Source of the DNA: a virus
Length of the DNA stretch: 26,889 nt
Reading direction: 5' to 3' (one strand)
IMG/VR virus record: IMGVR_UViG_3300006793_000222
Span: 1-26,889 of that record
Shown here: piece by piece, positions 7,467 to 21,100 of the stretch
Numbering within the stretch: position 1 is the stretch's first letter
How the letters are laid out: the number at the start of each line of letters is the position of its first letter
The notes under the pieces: model-generated
What the model was told of the DNA's origin: nothing
Seen by the model: only the letters and a program-made list of their open reading frames with translations
Database searches by the model: none
Translations under genes and position numbers: made by a program

Positions 7467-9104
7467 CTATAATCGTCCAACAACTACTTCTATAATGCCG
7501 TCGGCTCCTTGATGTTCTTGCAATGCTTTTCCAATAACAGTGCCAAATTGTGGATTATTTGTTGCTTTAGCTTTACCGTTACCTGCTGAAACTAGCATGT
7601 CTCCTTTTTGTATTGTTCCTTCAACCTTACACGGAACTCTTCCTTGTAATGCTATCATTACTACATGGTCTGCTACAAGATCATCATTCATTTTAAATGC
7701 TGGTTGTGTTGAAACTATTCCTGCTACTCTAACAGTTTCATCTGAAGCTAGTGTGACTTCATATTCTCCACCAAACTCTAATACTGTTCCTGAGTCGTAG
7801 TCGGTATCTGACACATATTTTTCTGCCAAATCAGCGTATTGTGCTGAAGTAGATTGCCCATATATCACTGCAAATCTATTTCCTGTTTGTCCAATATCAC
7901 CTACTCCATTGGACCCATTTTTGGTAACACTCGGAACAGTAAGTGTGGTAAATGTTCCAGTACTTGCTACTGCATTTCCGACCGGTGTTGAATTTAATGC
8001 TGAGAATTGTGCCTGGCCACCTATTACATTTCCAGTAAATGTTCCTGTCGCACCTGCAACAGTGCCAGTTACTGTTGCGGCACCCGCATTTACTATAGCA
8101 CCACTAACATTAGCTGATGTATTAATAGGCACACTTGCCGCCACTAAGAATGTTGCTGTGTTAACATTACTATAACCGCCAGCCGCGATCACTTCTTGAT
8201 CAACATAACCTTTCATTCCAACATTGGCTTGTGTTACTGTTGCATTTGTAAATCCTATCTGCCCAATGTTAGCAGTTGTAACTTTGTTGTCGGTGTAACC
8301 TATCTGCCCAATGTTAGCTGTTGTAACTTTGTTGTCGGTGTAGCCTATCTGACCAAGGTTGGCAGTTAGTACTTTATTATCTGTATAACCTATCTGACCG
8401 ATATTGGCTGTTGTAACTCTATCGTTAGTATAACCAATTTGTCCGATATTTGCTACCGATACTTTGTTATCTGTATAACCTATTTGCCCAACGTTTGATA
8501 TATTAATTTGTTGTCCTATATACCCAATAGTCCCAATATTAGATATATTAATTTGGTTGAGAGTATAACCTATCTGACCAATGTTAGCAGTTGTAACTTT
8601 GTTATCTGTATAGCCTATTTGCCCAATATTTGCTGTTACTATGCCAGCAGTAACAATAGTATTTGCTACAGTAACTAAATTAAGTGTGTACCCTATTTGT
8701 CCTATATTAGCTGTGTTTACTCTAGATGTTATAACACTATCTTGAACTGTGTTAGCAAAATCAACATAACCCTTCATGGCAACGTTGGCTGTTGAAACTT
8801 TATTGTCAGTGTAACCTATCTGACCAATGTTAGCAGTTGTAACTTTGTTGTCGGTATACCCAATTTGTCCAATATTAGCTGTAACTATAGCTACCTCAGT
8901 ATTATATATTGCAGTCGCTTGTGCTGTTGTGTTTGATATTAAATCTGTAATCTCAGTTGGTATAGTACCAAGCACATAAGTTTTTAAAGCACTTGACGTT
9001 GACTTTACTGTTGAAAATGTGTTCCCAGCAGTTTCAACAACAGGGATAAAGACAGAGTCTGTATACGCTGTTAAATTTGCTAGTTCACTTATTTTAATTG
9101 CCAT
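7467..9104 (-). CDS. Tail fibre protein with fifteen-residue tandem repeats and ADLAE-type C-terminal domain
   Basis: This encodes 545 residues. The N-terminus (MAIKISELANLTAYTDSVFIPVVE) resembles the attachment region of marine phage fibres. Residues about 73-304 are around fifteen near-perfect copies of a 15-residue unit, consensus VTTANIGQIGYTDNK, with two divergent GMKGYVD/AMKGYVD units and one 11-residue interruption (118-128). A Thr/Ala-rich shaft (about 310-410) follows. The C-terminal domain from about 418 (SAQYADLAEKYVSDTDYDSG) through GIVSTQPAF, QGRVPCKVEGTIQKGD, LVSAGNGKA and VIGKAL matches that of the 482-residue fibre. The periodic hydrophobic positions suggest a trimeric fibrous shaft; whether coiled coil or beta-structured is unclear. 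AGGATAAG lies 9 nt before the ATG. It probably makes a long fibre attached to the giant upstream protein. Confidence 0.88.
   Translation of the reverse strand: MAIKISELANLTAYTDSVFIPVVETAGNTFSTVKSTSSALKTYVLGTIPTEITDLISNTTAQATAIYNTEVAIVTANIGQIGYTDNKVTTANIGQIGYTDNKVSTANVAMKGYVDFANTVQDSVITSRVNTANIGQIGYTLNLVTVANTIVTAGIVTANIGQIGYTDNKVTTANIGQIGYTLNQINISNIGTIGYIGQQINISNVGQIGYTDNKVSVANIGQIGYTNDRVTTANIGQIGYTDNKVLTANLGQIGYTDNKVTTANIGQIGYTDNKVTTANIGQIGFTNATVTQANVGMKGYVDQEVIAAGGYSNVNTATFLVAASVPINTSANVSGAIVNAGAATVTGTVAGATGTFTGNVIGGQAQFSALNSTPVGNAVASTGTFTTLTVPSVTKNGSNGVGDIGQTGNRFAVIYGQSTSAQYADLAEKYVSDTDYDSGTVLEFGGEYEVTLASDETVRVAGIVSTQPAFKMNDDLVADHVVMIALQGRVPCKVEGTIQKGDMLVSAGNGKAKATNNPQFGTVIGKALQEHQGADGIIEVVVGRL
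8190..8888 (-). repeat. 45-bp in-frame tandem repeats in a fibre shaft
   Basis: About fifteen 45-bp units, each encoding ANIGQIGYTDNK plus three linker residues. Several adjacent units are nearly identical in DNA (for example around 8241-8340), while others differ mainly at silent positions, so old and recent duplications coexist. The array is interrupted once, by 11 codons near 8721-8753. Confidence 0.92.
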
Positions 9105-9125
9105 AATTTCTTATCCTATGTACAC

Positions 9126-9133
9126 TATTTATT
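9126..9133 (-). promoter_or_regulatory. Late promoter octamer AATAAATA
   Basis: It overlaps the stop codon of the giant gene (9129-9131) and lies upstream of the fibre ATG at 9104. Predicted +1 is near 9120, giving a 16-nt leader with AGGATAAG as ribosome binding site. It would let fibre expression be set separately from the giant gene. Confidence 0.55.
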
Positions 9134-12100
9134 CCGTTGTAATTACGTCGGCTAAATCCTCAGTTATGAGAGCATCAGTTCCGAGTTCTGTTGTCATTGT
9201 TTCGCCAGGTAGTTCAGCTATTTCTGCTTCACGATCAGCGGCCTGTTCTTTCAAGAACAGTATTTGTTCTGTAGTTCCACCATTGAATCCTGTTCCGTCG
9301 GCGGCTGTTCCTGTTCCTGGATTTTGCCAAGTGTTTGATGTAACAAGAGTTGTTCCTGCTAGAATAGTTCTTACATAAGCATTTCCGACTGTTAGGTTAC
9401 TAGCTAAAGTAACATTTCCAAACCCACTGTTTGGTACTTTCTGTGTTCTGTCGCTACCGTCAACAACACTAGTTCCATTTTGAATCACATTTGTTATTGC
9501 TGTTTGCCAAGTTCCCCGTCTTATCTGACCTATTGCATTGGCAGAGAATATAGCTCTAACATTAGCAGTATCAAATACTGCATTAGCACTAACGTTTGCT
9601 GTAGTTACATAAACATTGCTATCATATCTAATAACAGCAGTATTGCCGTAGGCAGTGTTTGCTGTCCAATTAACTACTTCTGCACTATAGTTTCTCCAGA
9701 AGTGTATCCTTTCTCCATTAATGTATACCACACCTGGATCATTGAGTGCTCGATTAGGAGTAGATAGTACACTAGCATCAGTTACAAAAATTTCAGTATC
9801 GTCTCTGGCAACTTCTTGAGCAGTCGTTGTACTAAAGTTATCAGCGATCCTTAAGAAGTCTGTTGTACCATCTGCATAAGTTTGTATTCTGTAGCCGACT
9901 GTAAGATTAGCGTTTGCATACGTATCAATATTTGCTGTAAATATTTTCATATTCAATGTATCAAATACTATTCCTGGGACTAGCTCTTCTGGAGCATGAC
10001 TCGACCAACGATCAACATACTCACCACCGTCTACATTAATATCTTCTGGCCTACTTCCCAATGCAGTGTCTGTGTAAGTACTACGTATGATAGTATCAAC
10101 AGCATATTGACTAAGAACTTCGTTACCATCTTCATCGTAGTCTACAGCGTCAAACACTGTCGAGTCATATGGATTACTTAAAGAACTTATAAAGTCAACG
10201 GCTGTTGGATATACTGATTTCCACACCCCGTCAACTCTGATATTACCGTTAGTAATTGATGTGTCACTTAACACAAAGTCTGCTGTTGATTTTATAGTAC
10301 CTTGTACTTTAACTGCTGACCATACTTTGGTTACAGATAAATTAGCATCTAGCACAGGGTGTTCAACTTGTGTAGTCAATGCTATAGTACTTGACAATGG
10401 TAAAATACTAACATTAGACCATGTACTAGTATTCGCCGCAAACACATTACTGCTTAGAAGTGTACCACCATTGATAAACAAATTTCCTGTGTCATTGAAA
10501 GTAAAATCGTTGTTCTTAATAAAGTAACCCGATGCAGAACTATCTATATTACCTTGTATTGTTCCGAGAGCATTACCGTACACTGTGGCATTTGCACCAG
10601 TGCTTGGTTGAGTAATATGATCTCCAATGTTAGCAGTGAACACATTATAGTATGGATATATAGCTACGTCACCGTCTACAGTAAACGGATGGCTAGCTAC
10701 AAAGTTTACTAGTACGTCAGCTTCGGGCTGTATGATTATATTACCTGTATGACCAGATACTAAACCGTGACTACCACTAAACGTAATGTTAGCTACAATG
10801 TCTCCACCTATACCTGGTTGTTGGTTAAAGTTTAATCCTTGTACTTGCACTCCAGGATATTCAATACCTGGGATAAGTTGATTTAGATCTTTTGCCTCCA
10901 TATCCGACTGTGGACTATAGTATGCCATGATACGATCGTTAGCATTTTTAAAATCGGCCGCTGGATAAACTGTATAGTTGTCAAGCACAAATGTATCACC
11001 AGTGGTTACATTTGCTGTTACCTGGTAACCAACATTTCCAAAACTAACAATAGTATTAGCTTGGAAGAATGTGTTTGTTTGCCATGGTTGAACTTCTGTA
11101 CTATATGTGATTCTGTCAAACTTTAATGTACTATCAAAAGTTCTTATTTTGTTATTTTTTAATACAGGATAAGCTGTTGCTAGTATTCCTTGCTCTGTTG
11201 ACGTAGTAAATCCAAAGCTAATTGCTGTGTTAGTAAATGCACTAGTATTAGCTGTAGTCATAGTAATTTCTAAATTACCACGATCAATATTTTCTATAAT
11301 AGTATTTGCGGCAAACCCTACATTAGCGGCCATACCAACAAACAATCCAATGGTTGAATTAACAGTATATGTATTTGATTGTATATTTGCGTTACCACCA
11401 ATTACAGTAACATTACTAACAGTTGTTCCGTTGATTGTCACTGTCGGAGTTGATGTGTAGTCTTGCCCTTCGGTCACTACAGTTATTGCAGTTACACTAC
11501 CAGTATCTCCATTTATAGTCGCTGTAGCAGTTGCTTGTATATTACTTCCGCCACCTGATACGGTTACTGTAGGTGCACTAGTGTATCCACTGCCCACATT
11601 GCTTACGATTATACTATCAACAACAAATGTTCTATTATTATACCAGTTTGGATAATCAATATTAACTAGCCCGCCATTGTTAGGAAGATAACCGGTACTC
11701 CATAATTGAGTATCTTTGGTAATGTACTCTCCGTTTGGTGATCGGAAAGTTTCTAGGTCTTGATCATAGTAAGGTGCAAGATCAAAATCAGTTATGTCAC
11801 CGCCGAACGGATCGTCACTGGTATAGTTTGTTAAATATTCTCGTATTTTAGTTCTATATGGTTTTACTTCTTCTATATAATTTTCATAATAAGTTAAATT
11901 ATCTTTAACGTAGTTAGCTGGTTGTCCTAGTGTTCGAAGATATTGTGTTACACTAATGAAACTAGATTTGAATATCCAATCTACACTTAGTTGTTCAGTG
12001 AATAGGTAGTTAACCATTACAAAGAATAGTTCATTGAATTGTCCTTGTAACTCTCCAATGAATATATCATTCCTTAATGCATTTATAATATATCTTGTTT

Positions 12101-15100
12101 CAATATTTGGACTTTGGTCAAGTCGACCATCATCATATCCTTGGTTACTGTAACCAATTTCATTATCAGCAAAATCGCCTAAACTTTCATTTAACTGTAT
12201 TGTTCCGTTTTCAATACCAACAACTTCATAACTACCTGTACTAGTTACAGTAAGCAGGTTCCACCCACCTCCTGTGCTTGTTGTTACTTTAACCTTAATT
12301 TCGTCACCGACACTTGCTGACAATCTTAGTGCATCAGGTAAAGTATCAACCACATACTCAATAACTTCGTTACTGTCATAACCTTCGGCGTACCAATCGA
12401 CATACGACCAATACAGACTAGTTTTATAACTTTGTATTCTCAGTAATTCCCAGGACTTATCACTTGCAAGCTCGTATAAAGTCCATAGATTATCCTCTGC
12501 TGTATTTTGTTTTACTAAAACTTTATACCCGGTGGATAAGATATCTGTGTTTATATATGGTAACTCTATTTCAGTTTCGATAGCAAGATCATATTCATTT
12601 AATTTAATATTAGGTTCAGCCTCTTGACTAAGCATATTAGTTAAATCATACTGTCTTGCTATAGGTTTGGTAATTAGTATAGCATTAACATGAGTAATTA
12701 AATCACTCATTGCTTTTAATCTATCAATGAATATTGTTTGTCTTGGGCGAACATCAATACCGTATCTATCAGCTGGGCTTAGTGTAGGATCTGGTACTGA
12801 TCTTCCATCAGCATCTATACCTGCAAGACTGTCTATCATTTTATTAACAATTTTGTTTGGTATTAAATCAACTGGATTTCCTTCTTGTATCAATTCGTAT
12901 TCAGAATGTATAAGACTTGAATTCTTTAGTATGTCATAATCAAGATGTAATATAGTATTTGAAGCTGACAGATATTCAGACACATTATAAACTATAATAC
13001 TATTGTTTTGTATAATTGCTGAATAACCAATGCCTTGTGATTTAGGATTTGTTATGTAGTCTGATATCGTTTGTATACTTAAATTTCTATTTTCGTCAAT
13101 ACCTGTTATGCTAGTTTTACCAATGACCCAGAAGTAATAGACACTTTCGATAATGTTTGTTGTAGGATTAACTTTAGATATCTCAACATAGTTACTATCG
13201 TCAGCATATTTAGGTACACCATCAAATCCAGCAGTAACATATGCACTAGGTAATACTGAACTCTCTACCCACTCGCATATTTCTACTATACTCCCTGGGA
13301 ATAATCTACCCCAGTTAATACTACGATATTCTAAACTTCCTTGTTCATAATCAATAAAGCGTACTTGTTCTAAGTTCCACCAAACTTGATTTACTTGTGC
13401 TTCGTTCCAATTAAAGGCTGAGTTAGCATTTTCTCCGCGATTATAAACAGCAGGGTCATATTCTGTCTTAAAGCTAATTTCTTGATCTGCTACACCTAAT
13501 ATTTTACCTTTTGCTGGATCAATAAATTCTAAATTAGTTAATATAGTATCAGTTAGCTTACTGTATAAGAATATTCTATTAACGGTGTCAACATCAACTC
13601 TAGGCTGTTGATATCTAATTAAATTCCAACCTCTTGTCATTTCTGGATCAGAGAATATGTAAACACTGCCTGTGTCTAGTCCTTGTGTGTCATCTCCGGG
13701 AGCAGACACTATAATCTCTCCGCCCATAACATCTATGGCGGCGCCAAATCTATCACCCGAATTTAATCTATCTGTTGGAGTTTGCACATTACCATCTAGG
13801 TCTGGAACTATCAATTGCTGAGCAAATGCATACCTGCCTGGATTTTCTACTTCGTCTCTAGGATCATCATATAACTCATAAACGTAAGTACTGCCACTAC
13901 CAACGATATCATCTGTAAAGATTGTACTATCATCATCTAATGTTAATGTATCAGTATCTATTGTAAGTGGACTCTTAGTAGTACCACGTTCACTACCAAT
14001 CACTAACATGTAAGCATTTTGTGCCAGCACCACTTTGTTACCAAAGTATTCACCTTGGGTGTTATATGGACTTACTATGATTTGCATAAATGCAAACACT
14101 TTGATGCCAGCATCCACTAACACACCGTTATCACTTCCTGACAGTATCCTTAATAAATTCTTGGCCACAGTTGAGTCTGTGTCTAATTTAAGATATCCAT
14201 CTTCGTTACTAGCTACTAGTCCAACAATTTCGGCTGAATTAATATCGTTAACTAAACTGTCTAGTGTTGTTCCTGTAACTGTTATTTCAAAGTTATCTAA
14301 GCGTATAGTGTCGCCTGGTGTAAATGTTGGATTTTGTATATCACCGGTATTAGTTCCATACAGTCTGCCTCTATTATGGAATTTCCATACTGCACCTGTA
14401 TTGTAAGCTGTTCCATTATTATAATATGGTGCCCCTACATAAATCGCACAGTTGTTTGAACAAATAGTTAAATCAGTACCAAATGCCGCACCTTCTTGTA
14501 TTGCATCAGTTCCACCTACTAGGCTATCAATACCTGTTAACTCTTCTAGTAAATTAAATTCGTTTGTTTCAATATAAACAACTTTGCCTATAGCAGGAGG
14601 GTTAATAAATGTTAATGTGGTTCCACCAATAGTGGGCGGAATATAATCTTCAACAGTGACCCCGTCAATTTGTACTTTGTGTACCAAATCAATAGTTCCT
14701 GTTGTTGTATACGTTATTGATCCTGTAGTCTTAAATGCTTCAATTACTCTATCGTATACGTAAACAGCACCAGCACCTTGGATCCATTCGCCATCTACAA
14801 AAACATTAGCATCTGGAGCGCCAACACCAAGTTGGGCACCATCGAGACTTGAGTCCATAGAAGAACCAAAGGAACTACCTGTTTCACCTTGTATAGTATT
14901 TGATAATACATAGTAAGGTGCTTGTGTTATTACATAAGTATCCTGTGATAAGTTACCAGTGAACGTAATTACATTTCCACTAAGTGTATAATCTAGTTCT
15001 GGAATAAATGTTCTGTTTGAATTCCTAACCAATAATGAATCAGCTTGTCCGGACACTGTTGGGGTAAATGATGTTCTAATATTACTAATATTAGATACAC

Positions 15101-18100
15101 TGTAAAGATTGGTCGCATATAGACCTGAGTCAATCGAATTAATACTTACATTTGCATTGGCATTTCCGGTGTCAAATCCAACGCCAGGGGCAACTACAAT
15201 ATTTGAGCCCCAGCTTGATCCAACAAATGTATTGCCAGACGAAATAACTTCAGCATTTGCACCTGTTATAGGATATGTAATTCTATCTCCTGGGAACGTT
15301 GCTGTGTTTGAATTAAGTCTTAAAGTGTTGCGATTATTAATCGACACCGTATCTTTTTCTTTTGATACGTGTGTGTTTAATCCGTAAACATATACTCTGT
15401 CATTGCCTGGAGCACCTACATATAGCCAATCACCATATTCACTTAGTGATACACTAGATCCAAATCTATCTCCTGTGGCTGTAAGATTTTTACTCCATAT
15501 TATTTGTGGCTCTTCAAACTCTGTAGTTCCGGCTGGTCTATTATAAAGATAAACTAGTCCTATATTCCCGTAACTGCCCGGGGCACCAACAACAACTTTT
15601 TCAACTGCTTGGTCAACACAGCTACCATATTCTCTTGTGGTCACTTGTGCGTTACCAGATTTGGGTATTAAAGAAGTGGCTACTAGTAAATTACCTGCAT
15701 AGTCTTTATTGAAGACATTAACTTTTCCGGTTACTTCTTCAGTACCACCGCTATAGTAAGGTGTAGTGTTTGCAAAAGGACTTCCTACTGTTGCTAATAA
15801 TCCGTCATAGCTGAGTTTAACTGCTGTACCAAAGCCATCATTAGCTTTATATTCTGAACTAGACTTTAATAATGTTTCTTTATAATTCCAAGGATTGGTT
15901 TTTTCGTATACTTTCCATCCGCCACTGGCTACATCATACGGTTGTCCTTGTTCTACTGTGGTTGCGGCATCTTCATCAATCCATATCTTATCACCTGTGC
16001 GCCACCCTTGCTTAGGGTTGGTTAATCCAAAGATTCTTGCATCTTCCATAAATCGGAATCTTAGACTATCTAATACAAACAGTATTCCAAGACCATTGGC
16101 TGTGTTTAAGGTATCTAAATTTTCACTGTTGCCAAGATACTGGCATGTAACTCTCTTAAGATCAGGTACACTATATACTTGATAGAAGCCATCAAATTTA
16201 TCATCAAACCCACGTATTAAAAATATGTTGTCTTTAATGAGACCGTGCTGTTCGCTTGATGTCCAAGTAACATATCCATCTAAAGCATTAGTTAATGTTG
16301 TTACTTGATTATCTGATTCAGATACTCTATAGACATTCCAGTTACCAGTGAAGTCTTTAGCAGTCCATATTGAATACCCTGTTCCTATATCATCAGCTAA
16401 TACGTTTAGTGTTGAGTAATCACTAATATCATATACCGTCGCATCTATGTCATCTATATTAACGTAACCAGCAGTTAATATATCGTTGTCGTAATTACTT
16501 GCACTGTCTCTGTTTAATGCAATATTGCCGTTGAATTTAGCACCTTGCTGATCAAAGAATTTATAAAGTTGACTTTGATTAAATACTGTTTCTCCGTTTC
16601 CGTCGTTTGCATCATTGGTGCCAACAAATTTTATAGTTGCAGGATTAACTGATATTGCTTTTTCATCAAGAGCTATTTCAACAAAAGGATTACTTGCTAT
16701 CGCTCCGTATTCTCCTGTACGTATAGCCCACTCTTCATAATAACTAATTTTACTACTCAGTGTATCAAAATCTGCTTTAGACAGTGCATCAATTGCATTC
16801 TTTGTGCCTTTTTGTCCGATGTAACCTTTATAAAATTCAATCTGTGTTGTTTCGGTTAGTCCTAGATCGTCTAGATACTGTCTTGGTTTATACCCAATCA
16901 ATCCGTGACTGTATGCCATTTGATCTTTATCTTTAATCTCGCCATAGCTGTCGTAATAACTTTGTGATTCAACCGCGGTGGTTGAAAAGTTACTAAGTAG
17001 TCCTGATTTAATTTCTGATTTGGATATTTGTTTCCATGTTGTAAAATTAAACTCTGTTGCTCCTGGAATATTTGTTAGAGCTACGTAGTATTGATCTTTA
17101 AATTCTATTAGTTGACCCTTAAGATAATCAACACCAACTTGCCATTCTGGCACTAGTTCGTCGTTATAAACAAATCCTGGAGCATACAAACTACCGTCCC
17201 AAAGATTAGTTTTCTGCCCAATCAACTTTAATCTAAATTGTCTATTACCTAGCTCAGGTCGATATATTACATCATTGAATACTGTGGTATTATCAAATAC
17301 TAGTACATGTTCGTACTGTACCAAACTTAGTTGAACCAATGCTAGCATATTGTCATCTTGCAGAGTAACACTAAAGTTATTGCTAGTACGAGTAATCTGA
17401 TAGCCAGTATCTTTTACTATGTTAAAGTTTTGATCTACAACCTTACTTCCGTATTGGCTATCCTCGATCCCGTCAACTATGTTATTTTCTGTAACTACTT
17501 TTATACTATTTGTAACAGGACTTAAAACTAATATGCTACCTTCTCTCCAACCTTGTTGGGCCCAGAATAAGAATTCTTTGACACTCAATTTCCAGTCGCG
17601 TGTTTCTGCGAGATCACCATCTCTGTCATTGAATGTAAATCCTTGTGCTTTTAGATATCGTTCATAACCTATTAGGAAGTCGACTACTTGCTGTTGTGTT
17701 TTAAATTCATATCCGTACGGAACAGTCAGCTTTACATTTTGATAATCATTGAATATCGTTCCTGACTCATCTTGCACGCTGATACTATACGAATTATTGT
17801 TGCTGACACTTGGAATAATAGTAAAATAAGGAACATGTAAATCATATCCTCTAACAGTAAATCCATTTGTTGCTTTTTCGACTATAACGGCTGAGTAAGT
17901 TATTTTGTCAGTTGGTGCTGACTTATTCAATAGTAGATCATAATTTTCATCTGGAATCATGATACTAGTACTTGTGCTCGACGGTGAGCTCTGTTCTGCT
18001 AAAATCTGTAAATACTTCTTATCACTGAAACCTGCCATCTTGTATGCTAATTTTACATTATAGTTTTCTAGCATTGGATTAATTTTAACTGATGGTGTTA

Positions 18101-21100
18101 TCCCGTGACTTCTTAAATAGTCAGCTATCCAGTTCAGATATCCAGCACCTCTATTAATAACAGTTGGTATCAATGGGTCTATGTATCCATTGTATACAAT
18201 CTCATCCTGTTGCACATGATGTTTGTCAGTTAGTGTTAAGTACTGGTTGACATCAGTATTGTAACGAATATTATAAGTGTCAATGAATCTACCAAAGTAA
18301 ACTGCAGGCTTCAATACTGCCATAGCCTGCTGTAATACATACGGGTAATCACTACTACTTCTCCACGCCCATTCAGTAGGTCCTAGTTGCCCTATCGACC
18401 AACTAGTTGCGGCATCAGTTGAGTTTGATGCTAGAGCTACTACTTTTTCTGGGCTTAATAAGTATCCGTTTTGGTCCACTGGAATAATTTGGCTTAGTCC
18501 TGGACGTACATAATTTGTGTCTATACCAACACCCGATCCCATGTCAACCAATGACCGTGGTCCGCCATATATTTTACCAGCTTCTAGATCATCCCATAAC
18601 AGTTTGTTTCCGCCTGTATATGGGCCTACACCATAACGTTCCTCCCACCAATCAGGTTGCGATGAAAATCCTAACATTTCCCATGGGCGTTGATGCGGGT
18701 ATATCGTGTCATAATAGTACTGATAAATTGCACGCCAGCTACCAGGTAAATATTCTCGATCTAGTCGATCAACAAATCTTGAGTAGTTCCACGAAAACGG
18801 ATCATTACTTAAAAATGTATTGTTGGTTGAGAAATCAACTCTGTTCTTTCCTACCCATGTCATGAAGCCCGTTGCCACTGCGTTCCATACTTCAGAATAT
18901 GTGTAATCGCTATCTCTAAACTTACCAGGTAAAGCTGTTAGTAATTCAGTCTGGTACGTGTTTGTATCAGGTATTTTAATATTGTTGTATATACGTTTTT
19001 CTAATTCAAGAAGAAGATTATCTCTATAGTCATCAAATGCTGGAGTAATACTGCCATCATGCCCTCTAATTACTGTTATCGCACTTCTATAAGTATCATC
19101 TAAGATTAGTTCAGGTTCAAACTTTGGATACGTTCCTACTTTACTTGGAGTTTCTGGAATATAACATCCGTCAGTGTTTGCATATTCAACTATTGTAATA
19201 ATATCATCGACTGCAAATGTCACATAGTTCGAATCAAAATCTACTGCTGGTCTTGTAGTATCAAACGAATAGTCTCTTCCTAGTATTAGTTGCGTTCCGT
19301 TAAGGTATACCAATACTGCTTGGTTACTTAATGTTGTGCTTGAAAATATACTAGTAATTTCGTAACTTAGTACTAATGGATCAAACACTTTATATGTTAT
19401 TGTTTCTCGCAACGTTCCGGTTGGAACCATGTCACTATAATGCCACGGAGTTGAAACATTTTTATTAAGATTTATTTGTGCTATGATTGTGTCAACACTA
19501 GCAACAGCATCGGCTGAGTCAACTCCAGGAAGTGATACTGCTAGTTCAAGGAACTTGTTTTTAAATTTTGCGTACTCTCTTTGTGCGAATTGTATAGAAT
19601 CAATGAAGTTTGCTTTTTCGTCAACTAAGAATAGCTCAGCATAAGGTATTGGTGCACTGTGTTGAAGTATACTACCGCCTTGGCCTTTAATTGCAAGATC
19701 TCTCAAATTTGATTTTCCAAGTATGTCGCCTACTAGTGCTGTACTATTTTGTCCAAGAGCCACAACATGGTTTCTAACCTGCCCAAGAGTTAATGTCGTT
19801 ATGTCTGTGTTCTGTGCATTTAGATCTAAATTCAAAGGAACTTGATAGTATGCTTGTTCACTGACCTGTTCACTGTACACTAATACATTTATAATATCAC
19901 CTACAGCCAATGTAGCTGACACAGTTATTCTATTTGTAGCACTAATGGACCAATGTGTTTGTTTTAATATCTTTTGATTTTGATAAACTTTAACGTAAGG
20001 TACAGTGTCTGTAAATCCATGAGTATCTTGTTGTTTAGGGGTAATGTCTAATGCAAAAGGATTATCAGTAGTGGCTGTATATTCGAACTCAAATACCTGA
20101 TACTGTCTACTAGGTTCATTGACTGTTTGCCAGGTATTTTTAGGTTTGGTTGTTCTGTCAGTTTGTATGTTCTGCAGATAACCGGTGTTTACATTAACTT
20201 TTTTAGTTTCTAATCCAACCACATAATTAAATATATCAGTGTTGAAATAATTAGCAAAGAGTATGTCGCCTTGACTACTAAAACTTCTGTAGTTTAATGG
20301 GAATCCTAATATCTTGTCATTGGTTCCTGTAGTTCCTCTGTCGTACCCAAATAGTTTTGTTCCTACAAAACTACTACGTGGGTAGTAATCAAGATTACTT
20401 AAACTTTTGCCTGCAGTATCATAAACATCAAACAAAGGATCTTGTTGTGTACCTGTTTTTTGTTGTGCTAGTTTCCATTCAGTTCCGTTATACCAGTAAG
20501 AATGCCCTTTAGATGCACCTAGCCCAACTACGACTGAATCCCATTCTTGACCATCACCATCATCGGCTTTTGTTAATTTGATATGGAATGTGCCTTCTGG
20601 AACTCCTTCTGCATCAACTTCATATTGAACTAGATTAAGATTATATATTTTATTTCTTACTAAAGGATCATTATCATTGGCAAATAAAACTCTCATGCCG
20701 TCAAACAATGTAACTCCAAAAGCAGTTGTTAATACTTTTCCTTCTAGTTCTATAAAAGCATCTGTGATTTGAGTATCTACTATGTCGACGTGCCTTTTGC
20801 CAATACGACCGTGATTGAATAACTGCAAGTCGCCTTCAAACTGTACTATCGGACGCTGAGCACGTAAGTCTTGTGAAAGAACTAATACCTCGTTGTTATA
20901 AGTTGCTGAAGCTTCAATGATTGCACTATGTACCCAGCGATTACTACGTGACCATGCATTTAAATCAAGTGCGTCTCTTTTTATAGTGATGTAATCTGGG
21001 AATATAGTATCTGCAAATGCATCATACACCAATGTGGCTGATTGTATTCCAGTACCTGTAACTACCTGACCTTTTTCAACTGCGGATATTGAATCAAGTG

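Noticed and set aside
8190-8888. Regular DNA repeats that might suggest a CRISPR array
   Set aside because: The units are contiguous 45-bp in-frame codons without unique spacers and encode a fibre shaft.
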